Assembly (NCBI RefSeq): GCF_030813235.1
Contig: NZ_JAUSUB010000009.1
Location: 1 to 64,000 of the forward strand
Length of the DNA stretch: 64,000 bases
Source of the DNA: Cytobacillus purgationiresistens
GTDB lineage: Bacteria > Bacillota > Bacilli > Bacillales > Cytobacillaceae
Direction of reading: 5' to 3'
Shown here: piece by piece, positions 17,601 through 27,471 of the stretch
Layout of the letters: each line of letters begins with the position of its first letter
Position numbering within the stretch: the first letter of the stretch is position 1
The notes under the pieces: generated by a model
What the model saw: only the letters and a program-made list of their open reading frames with translations
Told to the model about the DNA's origin: nothing
The model's database searches: none
Position numbers and translations under genes: made by a program

Positions 17601-18521
17601 TTACTTAATGCCACTGTCGATTGTCAGTTGCTTATTCGTTGCATCTAATGCTGCCTCTACACCAAGCGGTAATGAAAAGTGAGGTGAGCAATGGCCAATT
17701 TCAAAGCCTTTAACAGCTGGCTTATTTGCCTTGCCAATATAATGATCGAGCACTTCATCTAATGACAATGATTGCTCTCTGTCAGGTATGCAATTGTTAA
17801 AGTCACCGATCACAAACCCTGCCGCCGCATCTAGCTTTCCTGCCATATATAGCTGGTTGAGCATGCGGTCTACTGCCCGTGGTTCTTCATTTATATCCTC
17901 GATTAATACCAGCTTATCTTCCGTGTCAACTTCAAACTCTGTCCCAAGTGTGCTGACAAGTAATGATAAATTACCTCCCACAATCTTGCCTTTAGCCTTA
18001 CCTGGAACCATCACTTCAAGCTCACTCAAATCTCCTGTATACTCTAGCCTTTTCGGTTCAAATAACTGATTCATATATTGTTTTGAGTAGGAATGAGCAT
18101 CAATCTTTCCTAAGTCCGACGCAAGCATTGGCCCATGAAAAGTAACAAGGCCTGTCTTTTGATGGAACGCGGTATGCAGAAATGTAATATCACTGTAGCC
18201 CCAGAATATCTTTGGATTTTCCGCAATGATGCTGTAATCAATATCTGAAGCAATTCGTGCTGTGCCATAGCCCCCACCCGCACAAATGATTGCTTTCACC
18301 TCTTGATCTTGAAACATATTATGTATATCTTTTAATCTATTACCATTTGAACCTGCTAAATAGCCATACTGGTCATATACATGTTCACCCATCTTTATAT
18401 TCAAGCCAAGCTCCTCTAAAAATGCGAATGAACGTTGTAAATTTTCTTGATTTGGGGGACTCGCAGGGGCAATAATCCCAACTGTATCACCTTTTTTTAA
18501 CCGCACTGGTTTCAAAGTCAT
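17601..18521 (-). CDS. ykfA: L,D-carboxypeptidase (murein tetrapeptide type, S66 family)
   Basis: 306 residues, LdcA/MccF-like peptidase S66. Nucleophile elbow G-Y-S-D-I-T around residues 110-115, the I-C-A-G-G-G-Y-G-T substrate loop, and C-terminal Glu/His region with I-E-D-I-N-E and G-H-C-S-P-H. It removes the terminal D-amino acid from cytoplasmic murein tetrapeptides. ATG 18521 is chosen because AAGGGTG lies 6 nt upstream; an in-frame TTG/ATG at 18539 lacks a site. Two hairpins separate it from dppE. Confidence 0.88.
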   Translation of the reverse strand: MTLKPVRLKKGDTVGIIAPASPPNQENLQRSFAFLEELGLNIKMGEHVYDQYGYLAGSNGNRLKDIHNMFQDQEVKAIICAGGGYGTARIASDIDYSIIAENPKIFWGYSDITFLHTAFHQKTGLVTFHGPMLASDLGKIDAHSYSKQYMNQLFEPKRLEYTGDLSELEVMVPGKAKGKIVGGNLSLLVSTLGTEFEVDTEDKLVLIEDINEEPRAVDRMLNQLYMAGKLDAAAGFVIGDFNNCIPDREQSLSLDEVLDHYIGKANKPAVKGFEIGHCSPHFSLPLGVEAALDATNKQLTIDSGIK

Positions 18522-18606
18522 TTCTCTCACCCTTTTCATTTACATTGTTCTTCATTATATGCAAATCCATATAGAGTTATTTCCAATCAGTCCTTACAGA
18601 AATAAA

Positions 18607-18652
18607 GACAACTACCGACGATATTCCTCATATTTCTCAGGAAATAGTTGTC
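18607..18652 (-). terminator. Second hairpin between dppE and ykfA
   Basis: GACAACTA (18607-18614) pairs with TAGTTGTC (18645-18652), with an inner TTCCT/AGGAA pairing; on the minus strand TTTATTT follows. Together with the adjacent terminator it forms a double hairpin that likely tunes the dppE-to-ykfA read-through. Confidence 0.5.
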
Positions 18653-18653
18653 G

Positions 18654-18690
18654 AAAAAGGGATGTTCACAGCGAACACCCCTTCTTTTTT
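18654..18690 (-). terminator. Terminator after dppE
   Basis: AAGGGaTGTTC (18657-18667) pairs with GAACAcCCCTT (18673-18683); T run on the minus strand. It probably limits ykf expression relative to the binding protein. Confidence 0.75.
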
Positions 18691-18722
18691 TCAGACTCCA
18701 AATCTCACACTATCTAACTAAG

Positions 18723-20360
18723 TTATTTTTTATCTGCCCATTTCAGCTCAACGTATCCAACTGGATGACGAACGATACCTGAAACAGCTTCATTTTGAAG
18801 ATAGACTTGGTTATAGAAATGGATAGGGATGATCGGCATTTCATCAAATAAGATTTTTTCCGCTTCATACATTAATTCAAAGCGTTTCGTTTCATCTGCT
18901 TCATTCTTAGCATCTTTGATTAACTGATCATATTCTTTGCTTTCCCAACCAGTACGGTTCATAGAATGACCCGCTTGGAAATTTTCTAGGAAGTTAATAG
19001 GATCAGCATAGTCAGCAAGGAATGAACTTCGTGAAAGCTGGAATTTCAGTGCTGTCTGCTCTTCAGCAAATACATTCCATTCCATATTTGCTAGTTTCAC
19101 TTCTACATCCAGGTTTTCTTTAAACATTTGCTGTACAGCTTCAGCCATCTTCTTATGTGCTTCACTTGTACTATAAGTCAATGTTACTTCTGGTAAGGTT
19201 TCATAGCCTTCTTCTTCCATACCTTTAGCAAGCAATGCTTTTGCCTCTTCAATATCCGTTTTTACAAGGTCGCCGTTGCTTTCTCTGAAATCTTTACCAG
19301 ATGGATCAGCGAAACCTGGCGAAACGAAACCGTACGCTGGCTTTTCACCATTCTTTGTTACAAAATCTACAATTTCCTGTTGGTTCACAGCCATCGCAAA
19401 TGCCTTACGAATATTTTTATTTTGGAATGGCTCTAATGTTAAGTTTAATCGGTAGAAATAATCTCCAGCTTGGTCGACCATTTCAGCTTTTCCATCAGCA
19501 AAAAGCTGCTCGCTTAACTCAGGTGGAACATCAGACGTATCAAGCTCTCCTGTTTGGAACATTTGATATTCTGTATTTGTGTCATCAACCATTGCCCAAT
19601 GCACTTTATCAAGCTTTACATTAGCCGCATCCCAATATTGATCATTCTTTTGCATTACAAAATGGCTGTCGTGTACCCATTCTGTTAAATTGAAAGGTCC
19701 GTTTCCGACAAATGATTCAGCTTCTGCAAACCATTGTGGGTTTTCAGTTGCCACTTTTTCATTAATTGGGAAAAATGCCGGGTTTGTAATCACACTTAAG
19801 AAATATGCCTGTGGACTTGTTAATGTTACCTCAAAGGTTTTGTCATCCACTGCCTTAACTTTCACATCATCAACGTTGCCTTCCCCATTGTTAAACGCTT
19901 CTCCGCCTTCAATAAAGTAAGCTAAAAATGCTGCAGGTGAACCTGTTTCAGGATCTAGTAACCTTTTCCATGCAAATACGAAATCACCTGCTGTTACAGC
20001 ATCGCCATTTGACCATTTGGCATTATCGCGAATATGGAATGTATAGGTTTTACCATCTTCAGAAATATCCCATTTTTCAGCAATGGCTTCCTCTGGTTCA
20101 TGGTCCTGACCAAGACGTGTGAAGCCTTCCATTAAATTATTCAATCCAGCCCAGGATAATGAGTCAAAACCGATTGATGGATCAAAAGATGTTGGCTCTT
20201 GTGAATTGTTCATGTATAATACCTTTTCGTCTGTCTCTTCAGTTTTATCACCATCATCACTCTTTTTACCGGGCTCACTGCCAGTATTCTCATTCGCAGT
20301 ACAAGCAGCTAATACTAGTACAAATAACCCCATCATTAGCACAGATAAAAGCTTTTTCAT
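18723..20360 (-). CDS. dppE: Dipeptide/murein peptide-binding lipoprotein
   Basis: 545 residues, SBP_bac_5 family. Lipobox L-A-A-C with Cys20, an acidic linker, then the extracytoplasmic peptide-binding domain. Family features such as W-S-N-G-D-A-V-T-A-G-D-F-V-F-A-W-K-R-L are visible. It delivers short peptides, including L-Ala-D-Glu-diaminopimelate tripeptide in related systems, to DppBC. ATG 20360 follows AAAGAGGGGG. The 84-bp gap to dppD has no evident terminator. Confidence 0.9.
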   Translation of the reverse strand: MKKLLSVLMMGLFVLVLAACTANENTGSEPGKKSDDGDKTEETDEKVLYMNNSQEPTSFDPSIGFDSLSWAGLNNLMEGFTRLGQDHEPEEAIAEKWDISEDGKTYTFHIRDNAKWSNGDAVTAGDFVFAWKRLLDPETGSPAAFLAYFIEGGEAFNNGEGNVDDVKVKAVDDKTFEVTLTSPQAYFLSVITNPAFFPINEKVATENPQWFAEAESFVGNGPFNLTEWVHDSHFVMQKNDQYWDAANVKLDKVHWAMVDDTNTEYQMFQTGELDTSDVPPELSEQLFADGKAEMVDQAGDYFYRLNLTLEPFQNKNIRKAFAMAVNQQEIVDFVTKNGEKPAYGFVSPGFADPSGKDFRESNGDLVKTDIEEAKALLAKGMEEEGYETLPEVTLTYSTSEAHKKMAEAVQQMFKENLDVEVKLANMEWNVFAEEQTALKFQLSRSSFLADYADPINFLENFQAGHSMNRTGWESKEYDQLIKDAKNEADETKRFELMYEAEKILFDEMPIIPIHFYNQVYLQNEAVSGIVRHPVGYVELKWADKK

Positions 20361-20444
20361 TCAATTTCCCCCTCTTTAATTAAATAAAGTTTTATATTTT
20401 TCAGCAAGCTTGCACTGAGAAATATTATTCTGGTGAAACTCTTC

Positions 20445-21443
20445 TTATTTGATGGATGCGAGCATTTTTTGTGCCCTTTCATCCTGAAGCCAGCAATCCA
20501 CATGATGCTCATTCGTTAAATGTGTTTTAAATGGATAAGCCCGGTCACAAACTTCCATTGCGTAATCACATCTTGCCGTGAATGGACAGCCGACCGGCGG
20601 TGAGAATAAATCTGGCGGCGACCCTATTATTGGAATAAGATCCGCTCCATCTAGATCCAGCCTAGGTACGGATTGTAATAGGCCCTTTGTATATGGGTGC
20701 TGCGGTTTGTAGAAGATGTCTCTTCTCGTACCCGCTTCAACAATTTTCCCTGCATACATAACCGCAACCCGGTCCGCCACTTGGGCAACAACCCCGAGGT
20801 CATGTGTAATTAAAATGATTGATACATTCGTCTTCTTTTGTATGTCTTTGAACAAGTCTAAGATTTGTGCTTGTATCGTGACATCTAATGCGGTTGTCGG
20901 TTCATCAGCAATAAGCACTTCCGGTTCACAGACAAGCGCCATGGCGATGACGATTCTTTGTCTCATCCCACCGCTAAATTCATGCGGATAATTCTTGAAA
21001 CGAATTTCAGGATCAGGAATACCGACTAATGTAAGCATTTCAAGCGCTTTCTTCTTCGCTGCCTGCTGCGTGGAGCCATTATGCTGAATAATCCCTTCCA
21101 CCAATTGCTTGCCTACTGTCAGCGTTGGGTTTAGCGCAGTCATCGGATCTTGGAAGATCATCGAAATATCCGAACCTCGGATCGTTCTCATTTCCCGCTC
21201 TTTAATTTTTGTTAAGTCCTTCCCTTTAAAGAGAACTGACCCAGACGCTATCCTTCCTGGAGGAGATGGAATCAGTCTCATAATACTTTGCGATGTAACA
21301 CTTTTACCACAGCCTGACTCCCCGACAATGGCTAATGTTTCACCCCTATGCAAGTCAAAGGTGACTCCCCTGACAGCTTTAACTTCTCCGCCATAGGTTG
21401 AAAAGGTGACATGAAGGTCCTTTACTTCCAGTACTTTTTCCAT
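20445..21443 (-). CDS. dppD: Dipeptide ABC transporter ATP-binding protein
   Basis: 332 residues, OppD type. Walker [10 protein letters not shown], signature F-S-G-G-M-R-Q-R, Walker B E-V-L-I-A-D-E-P, and the C-terminal region with C-P-F-T-A-R-C-D-Y. Partner of YkfD; two distinct ATPases drive the DppBC permease. Spacing to dppC is 5 bp. Confidence 0.9.
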   Translation of the reverse strand: MEKVLEVKDLHVTFSTYGGEVKAVRGVTFDLHRGETLAIVGESGCGKSVTSQSIMRLIPSPPGRIASGSVLFKGKDLTKIKEREMRTIRGSDISMIFQDPMTALNPTLTVGKQLVEGIIQHNGSTQQAAKKKALEMLTLVGIPDPEIRFKNYPHEFSGGMRQRIVIAMALVCEPEVLIADEPTTALDVTIQAQILDLFKDIQKKTNVSIILITHDLGVVAQVADRVAVMYAGKIVEAGTRRDIFYKPQHPYTKGLLQSVPRLDLDGADLIPIIGSPPDLFSPPVGCPFTARCDYAMEVCDRAYPFKTHLTNEHHVDCWLQDERAQKMLASIK

Positions 21444-21448
21444 GTTGG

Positions 21449-22402
21449 CTACCTCCTTAACTTAGGATCGAGTGCATCCTGCAATCCATCGCCCAATACG
21501 TTAAATGAAAACATTGTTAAGCTAATAAACAAGGCTGGGAAAAAGAGGCGCCACCAATGACCTGTTAATATGGTGGATAAGGCATCATTTGCCATCGAGC
21601 CCCAGCTTGCAAGCGGCGGCTGGATGCCTAAGCCAAGAAAGCTAAGGAAGGCTTCAGCAAAAATAGCGGATGGTACCGTTAATGTCATCTGTACAATAAT
21701 CGGCCCCATTGTGTTAGGCAATAGGTTCCTTCTAATTATCCGGCCTGTTTTCGTTCCGAATGTTTTCGATGCCAATACAAATTCGTAGTTTTTGATTTGC
21801 AGGACCTGTCCTCTGACGATCCTCGCCATACCGACCCAGCCCGTAATTGATAGTGCAAAAATAATGGTGAATAATCCGGGTCCCATAACGACACTGATTA
21901 AAATAACGACAAGCAAGTAGGGCAGTCCGTATAGGATTTCCACAATCCGCATCATGAAATTATCCGTTCTGCCCCCTTTATATCCTGCTATCCCGCCATA
22001 AGCCACACCGATAGCGAAATCGATTAACGCCGCAGCCAGACCAACAAAAAGTGATACTTGCGCTCCTTGCCATACTCTTGTAAAAACATCTCTCCCTAGT
22101 TCATCCGTTCCAAACCAGAACTCTGAGGATGGAGGTAAATTTTGATTAGCTAACGATTGCTGCGAGCCGCTGTGCGGCGACATCATCGGACCAAATATCG
22201 CCATAATAGTCAATGCAATTAGAAAAAGAAAGCCTGTCATTGCCAATTTATTCTTCAGCAATCGTTTCCATGCATCATGCCAGTAAGAAAGACTCGGTCT
22301 GACAACCGCTTCCGCTTCCTCTTGATCCTTATTTTTTGGAGTAAACCAATCATCAGGAATATCTGGTGCTATATTAGAATCATTTTGCTTTTTCAGTTCC
22401 AA
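21449..22402 (-). CDS. dppC: Dipeptide ABC transporter permease
   Basis: 317 residues. A polar N-terminus of about 50 residues is followed by an OppC-N helix and a five-helix BPD_transp_1 domain, with the EAA loop E-A-F-L-S-F-L-G-L-G-I-Q-P around 257-269. TTG 22402 starts directly after the dppB stop, with GGAGGGAAG upstream inside dppB. Confidence 0.9.
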   Translation of the reverse strand: MELKKQNDSNIAPDIPDDWFTPKNKDQEEAEAVVRPSLSYWHDAWKRLLKNKLAMTGFLFLIALTIMAIFGPMMSPHSGSQQSLANQNLPPSSEFWFGTDELGRDVFTRVWQGAQVSLFVGLAAALIDFAIGVAYGGIAGYKGGRTDNFMMRIVEILYGLPYLLVVILISVVMGPGLFTIIFALSITGWVGMARIVRGQVLQIKNYEFVLASKTFGTKTGRIIRRNLLPNTMGPIIVQMTLTVPSAIFAEAFLSFLGLGIQPPLASWGSMANDALSTILTGHWWRLFFPALFISLTMFSFNVLGDGLQDALDPKLRR

Positions 22403-23335
22403 TTAGCTTCCCTCCTTTTTATGCAGCTTGATTCGAGGATCAAGAATGCCATAAGCAATGTCGACTAAGAAGAGCATAATGATGAGAATTGCACTGTAGA
22501 AAACCGTCGTACCCATAATAACTGGATAATCGCGCGTATTAATACTTTCAACAAAGTACTTACCCATACCAGGAATGGCGAAGATCTTTTCGATAACAAA
22601 GGTTCCTGTCAAAATACTGGCAGCGAGTGTACCAAGTACTGTTACAACAGGTAAAAGTGCATTTCTCAGTGCATGGCGGAAAACAATCTTTACAGGGGAT
22701 AACCCTTTTGCTCTCGCCGTTCTTATGTAATCCTGAGTTAGCACCTCAAGCATGCTTGAACGTGTCAAACGAGCGATGATTGCCATCGGACCTGTCGCCA
22801 GGGCAAGCGTTGGCAGGACCATATGCATCGGACTCGACCATGTCGCAACCGGAAAAATCTCAACTTTCACAGCAAGCTGTTGAATGAGAAAGGTTGCCAA
22901 AACAAAGTTTGGTATTGAGATTCCTAACACCGCGATCGACATCGCGAAGTAATCCAGAAAGCCATTATGCCGTAGTGCTGCAATGACACCTAAAGTAATA
23001 CCAGAGAAAACAGCCACAAGTAAGGTGACAATACCAAGCTCGAATGAAACGGGAAATCCGCGTCCGAGCATGTCATTCACCGATTGCGATGGCTTCTTGA
23101 TCGAAGGTCCGAAATCCAATGTCACTACAGATTTCAAATACGAACCATATTGAACATAGAGAGGTTTATCCAAATTGTAAAAAGATTCTAAATTCCGTTG
23201 AACTGCCTCACTTGTGGCGCGCTCTTCATTAAATGGCGACCCCGGAATAGAGTGCATCAGAAAGAATGTCAATGTAATGATGAACCATAAGGTAATGACC
23301 ATCGCAATGAGGCGTTTCATAATATATTGGAACAT
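22403..23335 (-). CDS. dppB: Dipeptide ABC transporter permease
   Basis: 310 residues, six-helix DppB/OppB permease. N-terminal F-Q-Y-I-M-K-R-L-I helix, G-I-S-I-P-N-F-V-L-A, and the EAA-type loop with Y-I-R-T-A-R-A-K-G-L (about 202-211). Forms the channel with DppC. ATG 23335 lies 14 bp after the dppA stop. Confidence 0.9.
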   Translation of the reverse strand: MFQYIMKRLIAMVITLWFIITLTFFLMHSIPGSPFNEERATSEAVQRNLESFYNLDKPLYVQYGSYLKSVVTLDFGPSIKKPSQSVNDMLGRGFPVSFELGIVTLLVAVFSGITLGVIAALRHNGFLDYFAMSIAVLGISIPNFVLATFLIQQLAVKVEIFPVATWSSPMHMVLPTLALATGPMAIIARLTRSSMLEVLTQDYIRTARAKGLSPVKIVFRHALRNALLPVVTVLGTLAASILTGTFVIEKIFAIPGMGKYFVESINTRDYPVIMGTTVFYSAILIIMLFLVDIAYGILDPRIKLHKKEGS

Positions 23336-23349
23336 ACTCTAAGCACCCC

Positions 23350-24174
23350 TTAACAGAATGTCGTTCTCATAGCTAATTCAATCATTACAAGCATAGCTCT
23401 ATAGGCTTCGAGAATATCCTTTGCTTGAAAACGGACAATCGTTGTATTTTCTTCAATTTCTGCTCCAGGCATGAGCGCTGCCCATTCTGCTTGACCATAA
23501 TTAGCAAATTCAATTCGCAATGTCGGTTGATCTGGCGGGACGAGCGGCTTTACTAAATCCTTATTTTTTAGAGCAAGAGCCGTTTTCTCTTTTAACAGCT
23601 CTCCTGCCTTTACTGGTGTTAAAGATTTCACTGCAGATCTAGTAATCGTTTCTTTAACGACAGCTGTTGTGACATTTGGTATCAGTCTTTCAGCTTCCAA
23701 TGCAGCCTGATCATCACCGGCAACCATTAACACCGGTACACCATGGTAGCCTGCAACATATGCATTAAAGCCCATTTCTCCAACTGCTACATCATTTATG
23801 TACATCTGGCGAACGCCAAAAATCATGGAATGGGACATAACACCCTTCATGGACGCCCGCGCATGATAGCCGACAAACATCGCTCCTGAAAAGGATGAAT
23901 CAAGTCCTTGTACCATCGAATATGGCTTCACATCGCCTGTAATCAACTGGGTCTCCGGATGCAGCTTTTCAATTAGAAGATTATTCATTTTCGAGTGGCT
24001 ATCATTGACCAGGACTTCTTGACATCCCTTCTCAAATGCCTCCGCAATCACATAATTGGCTTCATCCGTCATGATTTGACGTCCTCGTTCATAATTGTGT
24101 TTTGATGAATCGACATGTGTATAATCTGCCAATCCAGTGATTCCTTCCATATCAACTGATACGTATAACTTCAT
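23350..24174 (-). CDS. dppA: D-aminopeptidase DppA
   Basis: 274 residues, peptidase M55. The zinc and catalytic residues known from B. subtilis DppA all sit at the same numbers here: D8, E10, H60, H104, H115 and E133. The decameric enzyme hydrolyses D-Ala-D-Ala and D-Ala peptides in the cytoplasm. First gene of the operon; ATG 24174 follows GGAGGG. A 10-bp-arm palindrome and an AT-rich promoter lie just upstream. Confidence 0.93.
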   Translation of the reverse strand: MKLYVSVDMEGITGLADYTHVDSSKHNYERGRQIMTDEANYVIAEAFEKGCQEVLVNDSHSKMNNLLIEKLHPETQLITGDVKPYSMVQGLDSSFSGAMFVGYHARASMKGVMSHSMIFGVRQMYINDVAVGEMGFNAYVAGYHGVPVLMVAGDDQAALEAERLIPNVTTAVVKETITRSAVKSLTPVKAGELLKEKTALALKNKDLVKPLVPPDQPTLRIEFANYGQAEWAALMPGAEIEENTTIVRFQAKDILEAYRAMLVMIELAMRTTFC

Positions 24175-24194
24175 TTTCAGCCCTCCAAATTATA

Positions 24195-24217
24195 TTATAA
24201 TAATTTTATTATTATAA
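24195..24217. promoter_or_regulatory. Palindrome at the dppA promoter
   Basis: Perfect 10-bp arms TTATAATAAT (24195-24204) and ATTATTATAA (24208-24217) around TTT. On the minus strand TTGATA lies upstream and a TATTAT -10 falls within the palindrome, 17 bp from it. The position suits a repressor site, but AT-rich promoters give such palindromes by chance more often than other DNA. Confidence 0.4.
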
Positions 24218-24257
24218 ATTATCAATCTAGTAATTGCAAAAAAATTTTAAATATAAA

Positions 24258-24300
24258 AAAAACAGCTGCCAGAGTCAAAAAACACTTCTCTAGCAGCTGG
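24258..24300 (-). terminator. Terminator after DUF3870 gene
   Basis: CAGCTGCCAGAG (24263-24274) pairs with CTCTAGCAGCTG (24288-24299), one mismatch; T8 follows on the minus strand. Confidence 0.85.
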
Positions 24301-24330
24301 ATTTCATCTGCGATGAACAGAAAAAGCAGC

Positions 24331-24648
24331 TTATTTATTCATTATTTGAGTATATTTAATATAGGCATTCTTAAATGCCACCATAATTGCTTTTTGCGAA
24401 GAACCAAAATAACGCTGCTCAATCTCTGCCAGCAGCTCCTCCACATCTAGAATACATTTCTCCAGAAAAATAGATTGGATAAAAGCTGATGTTAATTGAA
24501 TGGTTGATGAGCATTCCGCATCAATAATTCTCCCAGATTCTCGTTCCACCACAAAGGCAATAAAGAATCCATTATACTGCTGCATGATTGCATTATTGGA
24601 AGAGGTCTTGCTCTCCCCGATAATATAGAGGGTATTTGGCGGAAACAT
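24331..24648 (-). CDS. DUF3870 domain-containing protein
   Basis: 105 residues. N-terminal L-Y-I-I-G-E-S-K-T, then F-I-A-F-V-V-E-R-E-S-G-R-I-I-D-A-E-C-S-S-T, matches the DUF3870 family in Bacillota and elsewhere. No catalytic motif or membrane segment; function unknown. ATG 24648 follows TAGGAGGAAG. It has its own terminator and so is separate from the dpp operon. A TTGTCA / TACAAT promoter candidate (18-bp spacer) lies about 100 bp upstream. Confidence 0.75.
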   Translation of the reverse strand: MFPPNTLYIIGESKTSSNNAIMQQYNGFFIAFVVERESGRIIDAECSSTIQLTSAFIQSIFLEKCILDVEELLAEIEQRYFGSSQKAIMVAFKNAYIKYTQIMNK

Positions 24649-24823
24649 TCTACTTCCTCCTAGCCAGTATGGATATTACTTGAGGTGCTTATGTGAGTGA
24701 CATAAACATTCAACGTAATGCATAAACCCTTACATAGAATTGTAATACATTTGTACCATTCTTGACAATTGATTTTCGCTATATTTCTAAATATTTTTTC
24801 AATTCTAATAGATTTATGTTAGA

Positions 24824-26014
24824 TTATATAACATAACTTAATGCCTTGTCTAGGAGAGATTCACTACTTACGCTAGCTTCTCCGCCTCCTTGGGCAAATT
24901 TCTCGTTCCCACCGCCTCTTCCATCAATCATCAATAATAACTCTGCGACAATTTCTTTCATACTAAAGCCGGGTTCCGATCCTCTTGCACAAACAAATTG
25001 CAGCTTTTCATCTGATTCATTGATGAGAAAGATTATTGCCTCAGGTGCTTCAGCAGTCATTTGTCTAGCAAGGTTCTGCAATTCTTGTATAGAGCGATTC
25101 TGAAAAATCTTGCCTAATACTTTACTTTCTCCCTGCAAGCTTACTTCTTTCAGTAATTCTACCCCTTCAAAATTTAGCAGCTCATTTCGGGCATCCTCTA
25201 ACTCCTTTTCAACCGACTTACTGTGTGCAATCATTCGCGCAGTTGCTTTTGCTAATTCTTCCTCAGAGGCACTTAATAGCTGACTGACTTGCTTCACGGT
25301 TGTATGCTTTTTATGAAGCTGGGTCAGCACACGGCCACCACATACAAAGGTCAGACGGGTTTGCTTCTTTTGCCGCTCCCAATCTAAAATTTTGATGGCG
25401 CTCACTTGACCTGTTGTGGAAGGATGAGTGCCACCACAACCGTTATAATCAAATTCAGGGATGATCACGAGACGAATATTCTCTTGTACGGTCGGCTGTT
25501 TGCGCAGCGGATATTGATCCAGGTCTGCCGCATCCACCCATCTTAGCTCAATTGGGCGATTCTCTAATATGATTTGATTTGCTCGTTCTTCTGCTTCCGC
25601 AGCCTGCTCCTCAGATAATTCTTTTGTATCCAGATCGATTGTGACAAGCTCCTTCCCAAGATGGAAGCCAACTGTTATCACACCTAAGGTCTCCGCGAAT
25701 GCTGCAGATAAAATATGCTGGCCAGCATGCTGCTGCATATGATCAAGCCGCCTATCCCAATCAATGACCCCAGTTACTTCATTTTCTTGAATAGGGGTGT
25801 CAATGTAATGGCGGATTTCCCCCTCAACTTCCTCTACATCAGTCACTCTTGCACCATTTAATTCACCTGTATCATGCGGCTGGCCGCCGCCTGTTGGATA
25901 AAACCCCGTTTGGTTGAGGACTGCGTATAATCTTCCTTCCTCATCTTCCTGTTGGTTTTGCAGCAGAGCTTGAAATGTTTTTATATATGCGTCATTATAG
26001 TATAGCTTTTGCAA
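24824..26014 (-). CDS. alaX: Alanyl-tRNA editing protein AlaX-L
   Basis: 396 residues: an AlaRS-like N-terminal barrel, the editing domain with zinc ligands H96 and H100 (H-A-G-Q-H) and C193/H197 (C-G-G-T-H), then a DHHA1-like C-terminal domain with a glycine-rich G-R-G-G-G-N segment. AlaX-L proteins hydrolyse Ser-tRNA(Ala) (and sometimes Gly-tRNA(Ala)) in trans. It lies 29 bp downstream of dsdA on the same strand, so both serine-handling genes are probably co-transcribed. ATG 26014 follows AAGGAGGAAG. Confidence 0.9.
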   Translation of the reverse strand: MQKLYYNDAYIKTFQALLQNQQEDEEGRLYAVLNQTGFYPTGGGQPHDTGELNGARVTDVEEVEGEIRHYIDTPIQENEVTGVIDWDRRLDHMQQHAGQHILSAAFAETLGVITVGFHLGKELVTIDLDTKELSEEQAAEAEERANQIILENRPIELRWVDAADLDQYPLRKQPTVQENIRLVIIPEFDYNGCGGTHPSTTGQVSAIKILDWERQKKQTRLTFVCGGRVLTQLHKKHTTVKQVSQLLSASEEELAKATARMIAHSKSVEKELEDARNELLNFEGVELLKEVSLQGESKVLGKIFQNRSIQELQNLARQMTAEAPEAIIFLINESDEKLQFVCARGSEPGFSMKEIVAELLLMIDGRGGGNEKFAQGGGEASVSSESLLDKALSYVI

Positions 26015-26043
26015 TGGCTCTTCCTCCTTTTGTATGGGAACTT

Positions 26044-27342
26044 CTACTGTTTCTCTCCCCTATTGTAGTAACTTTTCATCTCCGCTTCTGGCACCATGTT
26101 TCCGCCTGTCCCCCACACGATATGTGCTGCTTGATTCATAGAGGTCTGGAAACCATTTTGATTGATATACTCTGAAGAAAGTACCTTGAGAGGTCCGGCA
26201 AGTCCAGCCAATGCTGATGGCTCCAAATATATATTTTCTTCATCAGCAAGCTCTGTTAGTAATGAAAATAACTTATCATCCTCGACTGTGTATACACCGC
26301 TTATAGCATGCTCTAATGCTTTTCCAACAAATCCCGAAGGACGTCCAACAGCCAGGCCATCAGCTTCTGTATGGAGATCAATGCCGAAATCCTGAACTGC
26401 TACTTCCTCATGAAGCCCTGTCATTAGACCGATTAGCATGGATGGAGCATGTGTAGGTTCAGCGAAGAAGCAATGAACATTAGAGCCAAAAATCTGCTTT
26501 AAGCCGAAAGTCACTCCCCCTGGACCTCCTCCCACTCCACATGGTAAGTAAACAAACAATGGATGCTCTTCATCTACAATCACATTGAGTTTGTTCAATT
26601 GCTCTTGCAATCTTAAAGCCGCTACAGCATAACCAAGAAATAAATCCGTCGAGCTTTCATCATCCACAAAATACATATTCGAGTCGTGGCTGGCTTGTTC
26701 TCTCCCTTTTGCTACCGCTTCACTAAAATCAGACGAATGCTCGACAACATGTACGCCTTTTTCACGAAGTAGATCCTTCTTCCATTTCTTTGCATCTGCC
26801 GACATATGTACATACACTTGAAATCCAAGCTTAGCACTCATGATTCCGATGCTCAATCCAAGATTCCCAGTCGAACCAACAGCAATAGAAAACTTAGAAA
26901 AGAAAGACTTTAGTTCGGTAAGCTTACTATAATCATCTTCTACTGTTATTTTGTTATGCCGCAGCGCGAGCTGTTCCGCGTGCTTCAGGACTTCATATAT
27001 TCCTCCGCGTGCTTTAATCGAACCTGAAATAGGCAAATGACTATCACACTTAAGCATCAACTTTCCAGGCAATCCACCTAATTTCGCTTGCATTTTCGGT
27101 ATTTCAATTAGTTTAGATTCAATGATGCCTTTCTCTTCAATAGTCTCTGGAAATGCCTTTTCAATATAAGGGGCAAATCGTTGGAGACGCGCAGCTGCAT
27201 CATCGATATCATCTCTTGTTAGAGCTGTATTTAAAGTTGAATTGTATTGTTCATTTATCCATAAAGCTTCCTGTAAAGCAGTGATTTCCTCTAATAATGG
27301 GTAATTCTGTTTCCATTCTGCGATTGTTTTTCCTTTTAACAT
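26044..27342 (-). CDS. dsdA: D-serine dehydratase
   Basis: 432 residues, fold type II PLP enzyme. The PLP Lys is K110 in G-S-I-K-A-R-G-G; the phosphate loops are G-S-T-G-N-L-G-L-S and G-V-G-G-G-P-G-G. Length and motifs fit DsdA, which converts D-serine to pyruvate and ammonia. ATG 27342 is used; an in-frame GTG at 27363 would add 7 residues but sits in the ribosome-site region. It heads the dsdA-alaX pair. Confidence 0.92.
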   Translation of the reverse strand: MLKGKTIAEWKQNYPLLEEITALQEALWINEQYNSTLNTALTRDDIDDAAARLQRFAPYIEKAFPETIEEKGIIESKLIEIPKMQAKLGGLPGKLMLKCDSHLPISGSIKARGGIYEVLKHAEQLALRHNKITVEDDYSKLTELKSFFSKFSIAVGSTGNLGLSIGIMSAKLGFQVYVHMSADAKKWKKDLLREKGVHVVEHSSDFSEAVAKGREQASHDSNMYFVDDESSTDLFLGYAVAALRLQEQLNKLNVIVDEEHPLFVYLPCGVGGGPGGVTFGLKQIFGSNVHCFFAEPTHAPSMLIGLMTGLHEEVAVQDFGIDLHTEADGLAVGRPSGFVGKALEHAISGVYTVEDDKLFSLLTELADEENIYLEPSALAGLAGPLKVLSSEYINQNGFQTSMNQAAHIVWGTGGNMVPEAEMKSYYNRGEKQ

Positions 27343-27471
27343 TATGACACCCACTCCTCTCACTTTTACGATGCATGAAATTGTTTATTTTAACAAGTAT
27401 TTTACTGTAAAAATCATAAGGATTGGAAAGAAAATAGACGTGAGCAATTAATATCAGGGAGAAATCAGCTT

